Source of the DNA: an uncultured Alphaproteobacteria bacterium
Lineage (GTDB): Bacteria > Pseudomonadota > Alphaproteobacteria > Rs-D84
Direction: 5' to 3'
NCBI GenBank assembly: GCA_944389385.1
Contig: CALXMC010000002.1
Span: forward strand, 1-64,000
DNA length: 64,000 bases
Shown here: positions 28,539 to 37,674 of the stretch, one piece after another
Numbering within the stretch: position 1 is the first letter of the stretch
How the letters are laid out: each line of letters opens with the position of its first letter
Notes under the pieces: generated by a model
What the model was told of the DNA's origin: nothing
The model's database searches: none
The model's input: only the letters and a program-made list of their open reading frames with translations
Program-made: the position numbers and the translations under genes

Positions 28539-30128
28539 TTATTCCGTGATAGTGGTGGTACCACCACCGCCTGTGTCAGTATTGACGCTGATGCTGCCAT
28601 TGGGGCGGGGTATTGTGTTTAATGCTTCGGTACGTCTTGCGGCTGCATCGTCTTGTATCCTTTGTGACACTTGTGCGGTGTATGTCGCTGTCTTTTCGTT
28701 GGCGGTTTTCTTTTGTTTTCTTGTGCCCGTTGGGTTTCTTTGGTTAAGCGGTTGATCGCCGCCTGGTTGTTCAGATGGTGCTTCTGTACCAGTTTTATCC
28801 CCGTCGCTGGTGGTCTGAGGGGCTTCGCCGTCGTCGGCTTTTTTATCCCCGTTGTCGCCGTAATTCTTTTCGTGTTCTTTTTCGGCCTTTCTTACGGCGT
28901 TTTCAGCCTTGGTTCGGTCAATTGCCCGGTCAATTGCGCCAGATGTTATCGCACCCGCCGCAACACCAATACCCGCACCCATAAATCCAGATGTGGCGGA
29001 TGATTGCTCGCGCGTTGCACGGTACGCATTTTCCATAAATGTTGTAACGTCGATGCCAAACCAATTCGGGGTGCAGTCAAATACACCACCGGCATAGGCC
29101 TTTTTCGATGCGAATAATGTTGTGCTGTCGCCGGCATAGAATTCAACCGTAAATACACAACTGAATGTACGTTCGTCAAATGTTGCACCCAACATTTGGC
29201 ATTGGTTCATCATATCGTCGCGCAATTCGTACAGACGTTCTTCGTCGCGTTTAACCTGTTCTTCGGCATCAACACGCAGATTGGCAAATACCTGCATCGC
29301 GCGGGATGCCAGACCGCTGTCTTGTTCACGGCAATTTTCTGCAATTGTTTTGCATTTTGCAATTGCTGCATCGCCGGCCGACTTGCCCAGGCATTTTGAA
29401 AATGTTGTGCCGCATTCAGTAATTATGCAATCGTTGTAAGTGTTGCCGCAATCCAATATGTTTTCATAATATGCCATTTCGGCGTTAAAATCGCGATCCG
29501 CCTTGATTTCCGCCGCAAATTTGCTGAATGCCGTGCCGGTGCAGTTTGCGTCGATGCTGTTGCGGCAACTGTCCAATTTGGTGCCCCATAATGTATCTGT
29601 GTCGCCCGCGCATTCTGTGAAATCGTTACCACATTTTTCGCGCATACAACTGCGTAATTCCACATCGCAGGCGCTTTGATTGCCACTGGTTGTGGTTGTC
29701 GCGGCCGCAATCGCATCCAATGCGTCCAGTTCCGCACGTTGAGACGCAATTAAATCGGCCAAACGTTCGGATGATGCATCCGATGATTCGGTTGTGTATG
29801 ATAAATAATCGTCAAACTGGGATGTTTTGTCTTCGATAACAACTTCGGGTTCTGGTTCAGGTTCCGGTTCAGGCGTAGGCTCTGGTTGGGTTTCTGGCGT
29901 TGTTGTCGATGTGTCGGTTGATGTTACGCCAGATGACGATACCGATGTCGTGGGCATACGTGCCCCAACAGTGCCACGCGTTGATACACGTGCCGATGTT
30001 TCCGTCGGTGCCGCACGCGAAACAACCGCTGCATCCGCGCCAGGTGCAAGCAATGCAACCACCGCGGCACATATTACACCACAATGTGCAAATTTGATTT
30101 GATAAAGATTATGTTTCAATCCAATCAT
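28539..30128 (-). CDS. Exported cysteine-rich protein with Glu-Pro linker
   Basis: A 529-residue protein with an N-terminal hydrophobic signal (cleavage near PGADA), a Thr/Ser/Arg-rich stretch and an alternating Glu-Pro/Thr-Pro linker near residues 80-95. Two modules C-x6-C-x4-C-G-x-[DT]-F-x2-C (near CDVELRSCMREKCGNDF and CGNTYNDCIITECGTTF) follow. After them come a charged coiled-coil-like stretch, a Gly/Ala helix (GFMGAGIGVAAGAITSG) and a polar tail. It overlaps the upstream gene's stop by four bases (ATGA) and is the second gene of a coupled pair. Confidence 0.85.
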   Translation of the reverse strand: MIGLKHNLYQIKFAHCGVICAAVVALLAPGADAAVVSRAAPTETSARVSTRGTVGARMPTTSVSSSGVTSTDTSTTTPETQPEPTPEPEPEPEPEVVIEDKTSQFDDYLSYTTESSDASSERLADLIASQRAELDALDAIAAATTTTSGNQSACDVELRSCMREKCGNDFTECAGDTDTLWGTKLDSCRNSIDANCTGTAFSKFAAEIKADRDFNAEMAYYENILDCGNTYNDCIITECGTTFSKCLGKSAGDAAIAKCKTIAENCREQDSGLASRAMQVFANLRVDAEEQVKRDEERLYELRDDMMNQCQMLGATFDERTFSCVFTVEFYAGDSTTLFASKKAYAGGVFDCTPNWFGIDVTTFMENAYRATREQSSATSGFMGAGIGVAAGAITSGAIDRAIDRTKAENAVRKAEKEHEKNYGDNGDKKADDGEAPQTTSDGDKTGTEAPSEQPGGDQPLNQRNPTGTRKQKKTANEKTATYTAQVSQRIQDDAAARRTEALNTIPRPNGSISVNTDTGGGGTTTITE

Positions 30129-31003
30129 TGCAAATCCAACAGTTCACACGCCAAATCATAAAACTCGCACAATAATTCGGCGTTTACACGTTCCGATTCA
30201 TAACCCACTGCGCATTTATTGGGCATGTTTTGTTCGCATACAGTTTCAACGCATGTTGTGCGCCCCGATGCGTCACGGCACATCGCGCGCGCAGATGCCA
30301 ATTTTTGTTCACGCGCATTCTGGTAACCGGCAACAATGCTGTCAATCAAGGCGTCCGCACTGGCAATAGCAGAATCGCGATCGTCCGTCATCGTTGTGCG
30401 AATGTCTGCAATAAACCCGCTGCAATCATTATCCTGGACCGCGCATGTTGATAAAAATTCATCAAACGATGCGTCGTCGGCACAATTTGACCAATCAGAA
30501 CCGCACCGATTCGCCGCAATCATGCACGTACGAATCGACATCGTGCATGTCGCCAGGTTCGCTTTACTTTTATTCCGGTCGGCCAAAGTTTCGGCCAATT
30601 GGGCAGAAACACCCGCCGCACGACACGATTGTTCAATTAACTTGTCATAATTATCGGTAACATCGTCGGGGGTACAGCCCTGGACCTTTTCAATACATTT
30701 CGCAGTTGCCCATGCGTAACGTTGGCCGGGGTCGGTTGGGGCGTTTTCCAATTCATCGTCGCTGATTGTATATCGTGCAGATGCGCCCAAAGATAAACTG
30801 ACCATTCCACCCAATTTTGAAGGCGGTTCGCCCGCACTGGATGTGCCGCAATATTGACACCGGGCGGACGGATTCGATGATACGTTTATCGCACATACCG
30901 AGTCCAAACAACGCGTCAAATTCATTACAGAACATGTGGCCGCCGCAGCAATCCCAGGGCAGGTCGATATAATAACCGTAAATAATAATGTGCGTGTTTT
31001 CAT
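30125..31003 (-). CDS. Exported cysteine-rich protein, first gene of a coupled pair
   Basis: 292 residues from the ATG at 31003, which follows AGAGAGAA. An alternative ATG at 31018 would add five residues. The signal peptide ends GIAAAA. The N-terminus has a variant of the family motif: C-x7-C-L-D-x2-C-x11-C-x2-C. A canonical C-x6-C-x6-C-G-x-D-W-x2-C module lies near residue 150, and the C-terminus has further Cys pairs (CVETVC). Its stop overlaps the next start, so the two products are probably made in fixed ratio and may act together. No named family is recognised. Confidence 0.85.
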   Translation of the reverse strand: MKTRTLLFTVIISTCPGIAAAATCSVMNLTRCLDSVCAINVSSNPSARCQYCGTSSAGEPPSKLGGMVSLSLGASARYTISDDELENAPTDPGQRYAWATAKCIEKVQGCTPDDVTDNYDKLIEQSCRAAGVSAQLAETLADRNKSKANLATCTMSIRTCMIAANRCGSDWSNCADDASFDEFLSTCAVQDNDCSGFIADIRTTMTDDRDSAIASADALIDSIVAGYQNAREQKLASARAMCRDASGRTTCVETVCEQNMPNKCAVGYESERVNAELLCEFYDLACELLDLQ

Positions 31004-31087
31004 TTCTCTCTTGTGCATCAGTATATCAAAAAATGCAATTTGTGCAAAGTGAAAATAACAGGTGGTAAATTTTTATTTTTATTATAC

Positions 31088-31116
31088 TTGACAAAAGAAA
31101 TATTTTGTCCTATGTT
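31088..31116 (+). promoter_or_regulatory. Promoter of the gene at 31146
   Basis: TTGACA (31088-31093), a 17-base spacer, then TATGTT (31111-31116); the start codon is 30 bases downstream behind AAAGGA. Confidence 0.65.
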
Positions 31117-31145
31117 ATAGGTGAACTTGAAACAAAGGATTAAAA

Positions 31146-31865
31146 ATGAATTGGAAAAGAGCAATTGGTTGGAGTGCCGGTGTTGTTGGGGCTGCGGCAG
31201 TTATCTTTTTGGCCGTGCGTGCATGTGACAACAGTGGCGTTCGTAACGAGATTTTGGCGACGCGGGCCCGTGTTAACGAGGCGCGTGCCAAATTAGACAG
31301 CTTGGCAAAACAAAATCAGGCTTATCGTGATTCTGTTGCTATGTGGCGCGATTCCACAGCAAAGGTTAATGAAAAATTGGCTGAATGCGAGAAAGGTTCA
31401 AAACCTGCACAGGCAAATCCTGGTAAAAAGCCAGCGCCGAAAAAACCGGCAAAACCACAGGATGCGAAACCAAAAGTTATTCGCGATACTGTTTTTGTCG
31501 AAAAGCAGGCTATGCCAATTATCCCAGAAGGTAATAATACAAAAATTACCGCGAATGATAACCAAAAAAATATTGTCGTTCAGAACGAAGAAGGTGGTAA
31601 AGGCAGCATGACTGAAATAAATGCTGAAAATAACCAGGGTAATATCGTTGTGAATAACGGCAGTGGTAACGTTAATATCGAAAAAGATCCATTTGTCGAT
31701 ATCAAGGTTGCATATCTGGAATACAAATTGGATTCGTTGGGACGTGAATTTGCCATCGTTCGTGATGAAAAAGGTAATGTAATCGACAGCGTGGTGAATG
31801 CTGTATCCCAAGGAACTTACAAAGAAGTTATCAGACGTCGTGTGAAATTTAATAAGCAACGCTAA
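31146..31865 (+). CDS. Membrane-anchored coiled-coil protein with Asn-rich beta region, unknown
   Basis: The 239-residue protein has one N-terminal TM span (residues 8-25) without obvious cleavage. A helical stretch rich in Ala/Arg/Asp/Lys (about 33-83) and a Lys/Pro/Ala linker (about 88-108) follow. Next comes an Asn/Gly/Val-rich segment with repeated I-V-V-x-N patterns (NIVVQNEEGG, NIVVNNGSGNVNI) suggesting a short beta-solenoid, and a final helical part. It is probably anchored in the inner membrane facing the periplasm. I do not recognise a family. Confidence 0.85.
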   Translation: MNWKRAIGWSAGVVGAAAVIFLAVRACDNSGVRNEILATRARVNEARAKLDSLAKQNQAYRDSVAMWRDSTAKVNEKLAECEKGSKPAQANPGKKPAPKKPAKPQDAKPKVIRDTVFVEKQAMPIIPEGNNTKITANDNQKNIVVQNEEGGKGSMTEINAENNQGNIVVNNGSGNVNIEKDPFVDIKVAYLEYKLDSLGREFAIVRDEKGNVIDSVVNAVSQGTYKEVIRRRVKFNKQR

Positions 31866-31890
31866 TAATTTCTTGGTGTATTTATAATGT

Positions 31891-31921
31891 CGGTGTCATA
31901 TATGTGACACCGATTTTTTTT
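31891..31921 (+). terminator. Terminator after the gene at 31146
   Basis: CGGTGTCA/TGACACCG stem with TATATG loop followed by a run of T. Confidence 0.8.
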
Positions 31922-31977
31922 ATAGACTTATATTTTCAAAGTGTGTTAAGATATTTTCTGTACAGAGAGAATTGTTG

Positions 31978-34900
31978 ATGAAATATATAAGATTATTGTT
32001 GGTTGCTTTGTTTTTGATTCCGGCGGGGTCTGCGGTTGCGGCGGTTTCGGTTTCGAATAATGAATTTATGGTTGCGGCGCAATTGTTGGCGGCTGCGAAA
32101 AATGCCGATATTCAACAGGTTCAGGCCTTGATGAACGCGGGGGCGAATATAAATTATGTCGACAGCACGGGGTTGTCGTTGGTTTGTACGGCGCTGATGA
32201 ATAATGATATTCGGGCGGCGCAAATTCTGCAAATGTATGGCGCGGACGCATCAAATTGCGATCGACAGATTAAGCAATACGAATCGCGAACTAAACCCGA
32301 ACCCAGTGGGGGATTGTTCAGCGGACTGTCATCCGCCCAGACAATATCTTTGGCGGCGGCGGGGGCCGCCGTTGTTGTAGGTGGACTTTTTTTATTGACT
32401 GATTGGTTGGATCCTGGAAACGAAAACGGTGGCGGTGCGTCCAGTGGTGGAAATCGCCCGGGCCCCGGTGGCGACGAAGGCGATGACGATGTTACAACCG
32501 AAGAAATCACAATACCTGTTGGACCGGCTTATTTTACCAAAGATGGTGACATTGCTTACAGTGAATCTGCATATCAAGATAATTTAACGATGTGGGGAAA
32601 TACGCTGAAAAAAGATTTTGATTTTTTGCGGCCGTTGGAACAGCCAACTGATAACTATTTGACGGCGGGTATTACGGTGCCGTTGCAAAATTATTTGCTG
32701 ATTATGCACGGATATTCTGCGTTCGCAAACGGATATCTGGGGCAGGAAACTTTTCGCGATAAAGAACACAATCCTGTCCAGGTGATGAATAAAACCGGCG
32801 GGGGTGAACCTGTACGAGTGTCTTTGATTACTGCGAATGGTATAAACCCTGCGGGGTCGGCCGGGCGCAGTGTGGATGGAATTGCGTGGGCTTTGTCAAC
32901 TGATGCCAAGGCCGAGACCAAGGTTTATGATAAATATTATAATTATGCAAATCCATCTGGTGGAAATTTGGGCGCAGAAAAATCTGGGTTCGATTTATCT
33001 GGCAGTGGTACCGCAATGAATCCATTTGCCACGGCGAATGAATCTGCGCTGGCCAAGGTTATTGGCGGGTGGGAGGCCGGCGGTCGTGCATACGCTGATT
33101 TGTATGGATTTGTGCCAAATGGGCAATTGTCTGTATACAGAACAGGTGGCGGTAAAGAATGGGTCGATGCCGCCGAAGAAATACGCGAAACACCGGTCGG
33201 TAATTTATATGATTTGTCAACAACTGCTGATATTGCAGGCGAAGTAAATCCCGGCGATACTATCGAATTGGGCGGCGTTGTGTATAAAATTTTAAGCGTT
33301 TCGTCTGATGAGGCATTGGATAAACCCGATGGGGGCAGTTCTGACAGCGCGACCAGCAGTGTTACACGCCCAACAATCACAATTGGTGGGACTAAGTTTG
33401 AAGTTGGTGCGGGCAGTCCTTTGTTAGTTGGGCGGTGCGATATGGAAAATTGTGCCGATGTTGGTGATATTGCAATATATCAGGGCGATGATGGATATTA
33501 TTATGTGAATACTACGGGTGGCAGCGGCCCTGATATGGTTTATGATATTCGAGACGGTGTGATATATCAACAAAAGGAATTGGTGCAATCCCAGGTACGT
33601 ACGTTCGAGGCTTTGTATGATGCGTTTATAGGGGATGGGGCGAATGTTTTGGCTAACTTGGCGGTTAACCCAGACTCGCGTAAAAATTCATATCTGAATA
33701 CGAATCAAATCGAGGCGATTTTTGCGGGATTGGGCAATGGTACAGACGATATGACAAAATTTGAAGCCTTGATAGATTATTATTATAAAAATCCCAATCA
33801 GACCGATGAAGATTCTGATTCTGGCCGCGGTCAGGGATATTATGCGGGATCTGTGTTCGGGCGTTATAATTCGGGATCGCCGATTTTGGTTATGCCTGCG
33901 GGTGAATTTGAATGGGGGCTGGGGGACGGTAAAAATCCCGATGCACTGGATGCAACGTTCGAAAACTATGCGCCGGCACTGTATGATAACAGATTGGAAC
34001 ATTTATTCATGACCGTTGTCGCGGTTCAACATGCAACAAATTCTAATTATCCATTGGAAGAGGGTACCGCCCCCGCAGACAGTATTACTGATTATGGTAA
34101 TGGGGTTGAATATGGGCCGCTGTATTTGTCCCAGTGGACGGACACCAAAGGCACAGAAACAACCGATGATGATGTTATATATATGTCACGTAAATGCGGT
34201 ATTGCAGGTTTGGGAATAAATGGTGTCGATCCGTGGTGCTTTTCGGCGGCGGGTCCCACAACCGAGATAGCGGCGGCATCCGCGGCGGGGGCTGTTGCGG
34301 CGTTGCAGGGCGCGTTTTCTTACATGAGTAATGGTGAAATATTTACTTTGTTGGCGCTGACTGCTGATGGGGCTTATTTGGGATATAAAGATGATGGCAC
34401 AAGATTTACAACGGATACTTTGGTTGAATATTTGCAGGATATGTATTCTTTGCCACCGGAATATGCCAAACAAAATTTGCAGGGGAAAGAATATTTGAAG
34501 GCCTTTGCCGAGGTTTATGGTTATGGCATGATAAATCTGGAACGCGCAATGACGCCTGGGAAACGTGTGTTTTATTATGATGGCGATGAAATTGTTTCGG
34601 GGCGTGGCGAATTTTTCCGCAGTGCGTCTGCCAATACTGTATTCCGCGCATCGTCTGTGTTTGGGCCGGGCAGTGCAACAATCAGTGCGCCGTTCTTTGA
34701 TATTCTGGAAAGTGTTAATGGCGATATGTCTTTGCCACGCATTTGGAAAAATGAGTTTGCGCTGGGGGTAACTGATAAACGTGGTTTGTATATGGGCGAT
34801 GTTTTGGGCGAATTTACAACGCGCCGTGATGCACCGCAACGTGTCCAGTTTGGAAACTTTGGTTTTTCAATGACTGTGTCTGAAAAAGAATATGTCGATA

Positions 34901-35790
34901 ACCTGAATGGTTTGGATAATATCCGTTTGGATTATACGCATGGTAATTGGAATTTTGCGGCCGGTTATCAACGTCACTTTACGGACGGTGCGTCGCGGTT
35001 TGACGGAATGTCTAATCCGATTTTTGGGTTGGCGTCAAATGCGATTACCACGGATGCGTGGTATAATATGGGGCGTTGGTCGTTCGGTGCGCGTGCGTTT
35101 TCGGGTTCTGTTACAGATGAAACCATGTTGGATAATGACCCCACGATTTCGTCGCAGTATATGCCTGCGCGGTTGGGGTTGATGCAGGGGGCGCAATCCA
35201 GTGTTGCCTGGCATGGCGATAAGTTTGGTTTTAACACCTCTGTCGGTGCAGCGTTCGAATCGGATACATTGTTGGGTGCTTTGTCGGGCGGTTTATTGGA
35301 CATGGGTAATGGTAATACAATATACGTTGATTCTGAATTCAGTTTCAGCCCCGCTGATGATGTGACGTTCAAATTGCGTTCCACTTTTGCCCGTACAAGT
35401 GCCGCGCCAAACGGGCAGTTTATATTGGGTATGTCTGAATTGAATTCAAATGCGTTTGCGTTTGGTGTCGATGCGGGTAATTTCAGTTTCAGTGTGTCCA
35501 GTCCGTTGGCTGTGGCGGATGGATATTTACAATATCCGTATGCTGAATACGAAATTGTAAATAATGGCGATAACGAATATGAATTGAATATAGTTGATAC
35601 GCATATTGAAAATCTGTCGTTGCGTCCCGATAATCGCGAGGTTCGATTCACTGGTGCATATCGCCATAACTTTGGTGAATTTACAGACGGTGCGATTGGA
35701 TTTATTTATCGTGTGCATCCGAATAACACAGATGAATTTGGTAATGAATCCATATTTATGATGAAAATGACGCATCGTTTGGGTATATAA
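31978..35790 (+). CDS. Autotransporter with ankyrin-like N-terminus and degenerate subtilase passenger
   Basis: 1270 residues from the ATG at 31978 (behind AGAGAGAA). The signal peptide ends AVAA. Residues about 28-95 form two ankyrin-like repeats (AGANINYVDSTGLSLVCTAL). A hydrophobic helix lies near 117-138. The passenger then follows autotransporter S8 peptidases: VPNGQLSVYR matches the VAPxAxLxVYR strand. CGIAGLGINGVDPWCFSAAG leads to the Ser-loop position, where GTSxAAP is replaced by PTTEIAAA. YGYGMINLERAMTP closes the fold. The HGTH position reads ESAL, so the catalytic residues appear lost. The last roughly 280 residues are a beta-barrel ending MTHRLGI. It is probably surface-exposed. 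Confidence 0.85.
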   Translation: MKYIRLLLVALFLIPAGSAVAAVSVSNNEFMVAAQLLAAAKNADIQQVQALMNAGANINYVDSTGLSLVCTALMNNDIRAAQILQMYGADASNCDRQIKQYESRTKPEPSGGLFSGLSSAQTISLAAAGAAVVVGGLFLLTDWLDPGNENGGGASSGGNRPGPGGDEGDDDVTTEEITIPVGPAYFTKDGDIAYSESAYQDNLTMWGNTLKKDFDFLRPLEQPTDNYLTAGITVPLQNYLLIMHGYSAFANGYLGQETFRDKEHNPVQVMNKTGGGEPVRVSLITANGINPAGSAGRSVDGIAWALSTDAKAETKVYDKYYNYANPSGGNLGAEKSGFDLSGSGTAMNPFATANESALAKVIGGWEAGGRAYADLYGFVPNGQLSVYRTGGGKEWVDAAEEIRETPVGNLYDLSTTADIAGEVNPGDTIELGGVVYKILSVSSDEALDKPDGGSSDSATSSVTRPTITIGGTKFEVGAGSPLLVGRCDMENCADVGDIAIYQGDDGYYYVNTTGGSGPDMVYDIRDGVIYQQKELVQSQVRTFEALYDAFIGDGANVLANLAVNPDSRKNSYLNTNQIEAIFAGLGNGTDDMTKFEALIDYYYKNPNQTDEDSDSGRGQGYYAGSVFGRYNSGSPILVMPAGEFEWGLGDGKNPDALDATFENYAPALYDNRLEHLFMTVVAVQHATNSNYPLEEGTAPADSITDYGNGVEYGPLYLSQWTDTKGTETTDDDVIYMSRKCGIAGLGINGVDPWCFSAAGPTTEIAAASAAGAVAALQGAFSYMSNGEIFTLLALTADGAYLGYKDDGTRFTTDTLVEYLQDMYSLPPEYAKQNLQGKEYLKAFAEVYGYGMINLERAMTPGKRVFYYDGDEIVSGRGEFFRSASANTVFRASSVFGPGSATISAPFFDILESVNGDMSLPRIWKNEFALGVTDKRGLYMGDVLGEFTTRRDAPQRVQFGNFGFSMTVSEKEYVDNLNGLDNIRLDYTHGNWNFAAGYQRHFTDGASRFDGMSNPIFGLASNAITTDAWYNMGRWSFGARAFSGSVTDETMLDNDPTISSQYMPARLGLMQGAQSSVAWHGDKFGFNTSVGAAFESDTLLGALSGGLLDMGNGNTIYVDSEFSFSPADDVTFKLRSTFARTSAAPNGQFILGMSELNSNAFAFGVDAGNFSFSVSSPLAVADGYLQYPYAEYEIVNNGDNEYELNIVDTHIENLSLRPDNREVRFTGAYRHNFGEFTDGAIGFIYRVHPNNTDEFGNESIFMMKMTHRLGI

Positions 35791-35815
35791 AAACGCCCCC
35801 CAAAGGGGGCTTTTT
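35791..35815 (+). terminator. Terminator after the autotransporter
   Basis: GCCCCC-CAAA-GGGGGC followed by five T. Confidence 0.8.
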
Positions 35816-35831
35816 AATGAATAAATATATC

Positions 35832-35860
35832 TTGATAAAATCATTTTTGTAGTTTAATAT
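35832..35860 (+). promoter_or_regulatory. Promoter of the gene at 35892
   Basis: TTGATA (35832-35837), 17-base spacer, TAATAT (35855-35860). Confidence 0.55.
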
Positions 35861-35891
35861 ATATTGACAAAAAACAAAAAGGTGATAAAAA

Positions 35892-36305
35892 ATGAAAATT
35901 TTACGTGAAATTCGCGATTATTTTTTGCCTGCGTACAGTGTGAAATACGCAGACCCAGAAAACGATATTAAAATGTTGGCAAAAATGGTGCGCCAGACGG
36001 AACGACTGATTAATAGTAAAACAGGGAAACGGTATGTGTATTGTTTCTTGTCGGATGACAAAAATTTGCGCACAGCCCAATATTTATTCCGGCGTAATGG
36101 CGTGCCTGTTGTTTGTCACAAATCGCACTATAATTGGTCGGGGTATGAATGGGTGTTGCGTATATCCAATGATGTTTTGGATAAAGATGAAAATATAAAT
36201 AACTTTATTAACAGTATCGAGGCACAGCGTCGCAGTGTATCTGTTCCTGATTACGAAGAACGTATTAAGATAATTAAACGTCAGAAAATGGGATATGAAC
36301 GTTAA
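35892..36305 (+). CDS. Small cytosolic protein, unknown
   Basis: The 137-residue protein has no signal peptide or TM span. It is mixed alpha/beta, with a conserved-looking central part (YVYCFLSDDKNLRTAQYLFR) and a basic C-terminus. AAAAAGGTG precedes the ATG. It has its own promoter and terminator, which supports a real gene. I do not recognise a family. Confidence 0.8.
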   Translation: MKILREIRDYFLPAYSVKYADPENDIKMLAKMVRQTERLINSKTGKRYVYCFLSDDKNLRTAQYLFRRNGVPVVCHKSHYNWSGYEWVLRISNDVLDKDENINNFINSIEAQRRSVSVPDYEERIKIIKRQKMGYER

Positions 36306-36311
36306 ATAAAT

Positions 36312-36336
36312 AACCCCGCATACGCGGGGATTTTTA
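36312..36336 (+). terminator. Terminator between the gene at 35892 and grpE
   Basis: CCCCGC-ATAC-GCGGGG then TTTTT for the + strand; the minus-strand T-run is weak, so it may also serve grpE only partly. Confidence 0.7.
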
Positions 36337-36873
36337 TTTGCATACCGTTACCATCGCGGTTCGCAGAACTGTATCGCCAAACATATATCCCGGTTGTAAT
36401 TCAGATACAATTGTGTTTGGTTCTGGTTTGGGTTCAGTGTCTGCGGGGGCATCAACAACCTGGATTGCGTTATGAAATTGTGGATTCATAATTTGCCCAA
36501 CCGATTCGATTTTTGTTATCCCGATTTGTGAAAAAGCGTCATTCATTGCGGCCGCCATGGATTTTATGCCTGCGTCATCGGGGCTGTGTTGCAGTGCGGC
36601 GTCAATTGCATCCATAACCGGTAAAAACTTTTTTGCAACAGACATCGCCCGATTGCGTGCGGTTGATTCAATGTCGATTGCTGCGCGCCGGCGTGTGTTT
36701 TCCAATTCCGCCGCCAAACGCAAAAATTTGTCGGTTAATTCCGCAATTTGTGCGTTTAATTTTTCAATTTCTGAATCAGACGCGTCGCCCGTTGTTGCGT
36801 TGTCTTTGGTATTGGTGTCATCTGTGACGGACACTGTATCTATTTTTACTTCTTTTTTTTCTTGGTCGTCCAT
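36334..36873 (-). CDS. grpE: Nucleotide exchange factor GrpE
   Basis: GrpE (179 residues) releases ADP from DnaK in the cytosol. The acidic disordered N-terminus, the long helix (ELTDKFLRLAAELENTRRR, near 45-63) and the C-terminal beta domain (VVDAPADTEP, then VSELQPGYMFGDTVLRTAMV) match the family. It may form a unit with tpiA, whose gene ends 30 bases upstream. Confidence 0.96.
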   Translation of the reverse strand: MDDQEKKEVKIDTVSVTDDTNTKDNATTGDASDSEIEKLNAQIAELTDKFLRLAAELENTRRRAAIDIESTARNRAMSVAKKFLPVMDAIDAALQHSPDDAGIKSMAAAMNDAFSQIGITKIESVGQIMNPQFHNAIQVVDAPADTEPKPEPNTIVSELQPGYMFGDTVLRTAMVTVCK

Positions 36874-36903
36874 TTTTATCTGTCCCTGGATTTTAATATA
36901 ATA

Positions 36904-37605
36904 TTATTTTACGCTGGTTATTATAGGTATGAAATCATCAACTTTCAAGGATGCGCCGCCAACCAAGACCCCATCAACGTGCGGAATGGACATAATTTGG
37001 GCGGCGTTCGATGCGCGTACGCTGGCGCCGTACAGTATCGGGGTGCCCCCCAATCCCATGTCGGATAAAGTGTCTGCAATCAGTTGATGCGCGGATGCGA
37101 TTTCGTCATCTGTTGGTGTTATGCCCGCACCGATTGCCCAGCGCGGTTCGTATGCGATGATTATATTTTTTGTGTCCTGGGGTACAGATTCACGCACGCC
37201 CGATTGGATGATTTCCATTGTTTTACCGGCATTTTTTTCATCCATCGTTTCGCCAACGCATATAATCGGCGTCAGCCCCGCGGCAACGGCGGCGGCGGCC
37301 TTTTGCCGGACTGTGTCATTTGTGTCGCCGTTATATTGGCGGCGTTCGCTGTGGCCGACGATGGTATATGTTGCGCCGGTTGCAGCAACCATATTGGCAG
37401 AAACCTGGCCGGTGTATGCGCCGTGGTCGTGTGCGCTGACGTCCTGGGCGCCGATGGCAACGCGCGCGGATGATGCGGCCAACATTGTGTATGGAACACA
37501 CAGGATAACCTTATTTTCTGTGTCAATATTTTCCAGTGCGACAATCATTTCATTTAACAGTTCGCGCGTGCCGTTCATTTTCCAGTTACCTGCGATAATT
37601 TTCAT
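36904..37605 (-). CDS. tpiA: Triosephosphate isomerase
   Basis: TIM interconverts dihydroxyacetone phosphate and glyceraldehyde 3-phosphate in glycolysis and gluconeogenesis. The substrate-binding Asn/Lys are in GNWKMN (Lys9), the catalytic His in GHSERR and the catalytic Glu in AYEPRWAIGAG. The phosphate loop ends near YGASVRASNA. The usual AYEPVWAIG has Arg for Val here. 233 residues is slightly short but complete. It is divergent from the PpiD-like gene, an arrangement common in alphaproteobacteria. Confidence 0.97.
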   Translation of the reverse strand: MKIIAGNWKMNGTRELLNEMIVALENIDTENKVILCVPYTMLAASSARVAIGAQDVSAHDHGAYTGQVSANMVAATGATYTIVGHSERRQYNGDTNDTVRQKAAAAVAAGLTPIICVGETMDEKNAGKTMEIIQSGVRESVPQDTKNIIIAYEPRWAIGAGITPTDDEIASAHQLIADTLSDMGLGGTPILYGASVRASNAAQIMSIPHVDGVLVGGASLKVDDFIPIITSVK

Positions 37606-37674
37606 GGAATTTTCCCCTTTTTTTCGTTGATTTTCGTGATATTGTTTTGCTATGGTATCGCAAAAGGGGAATAA

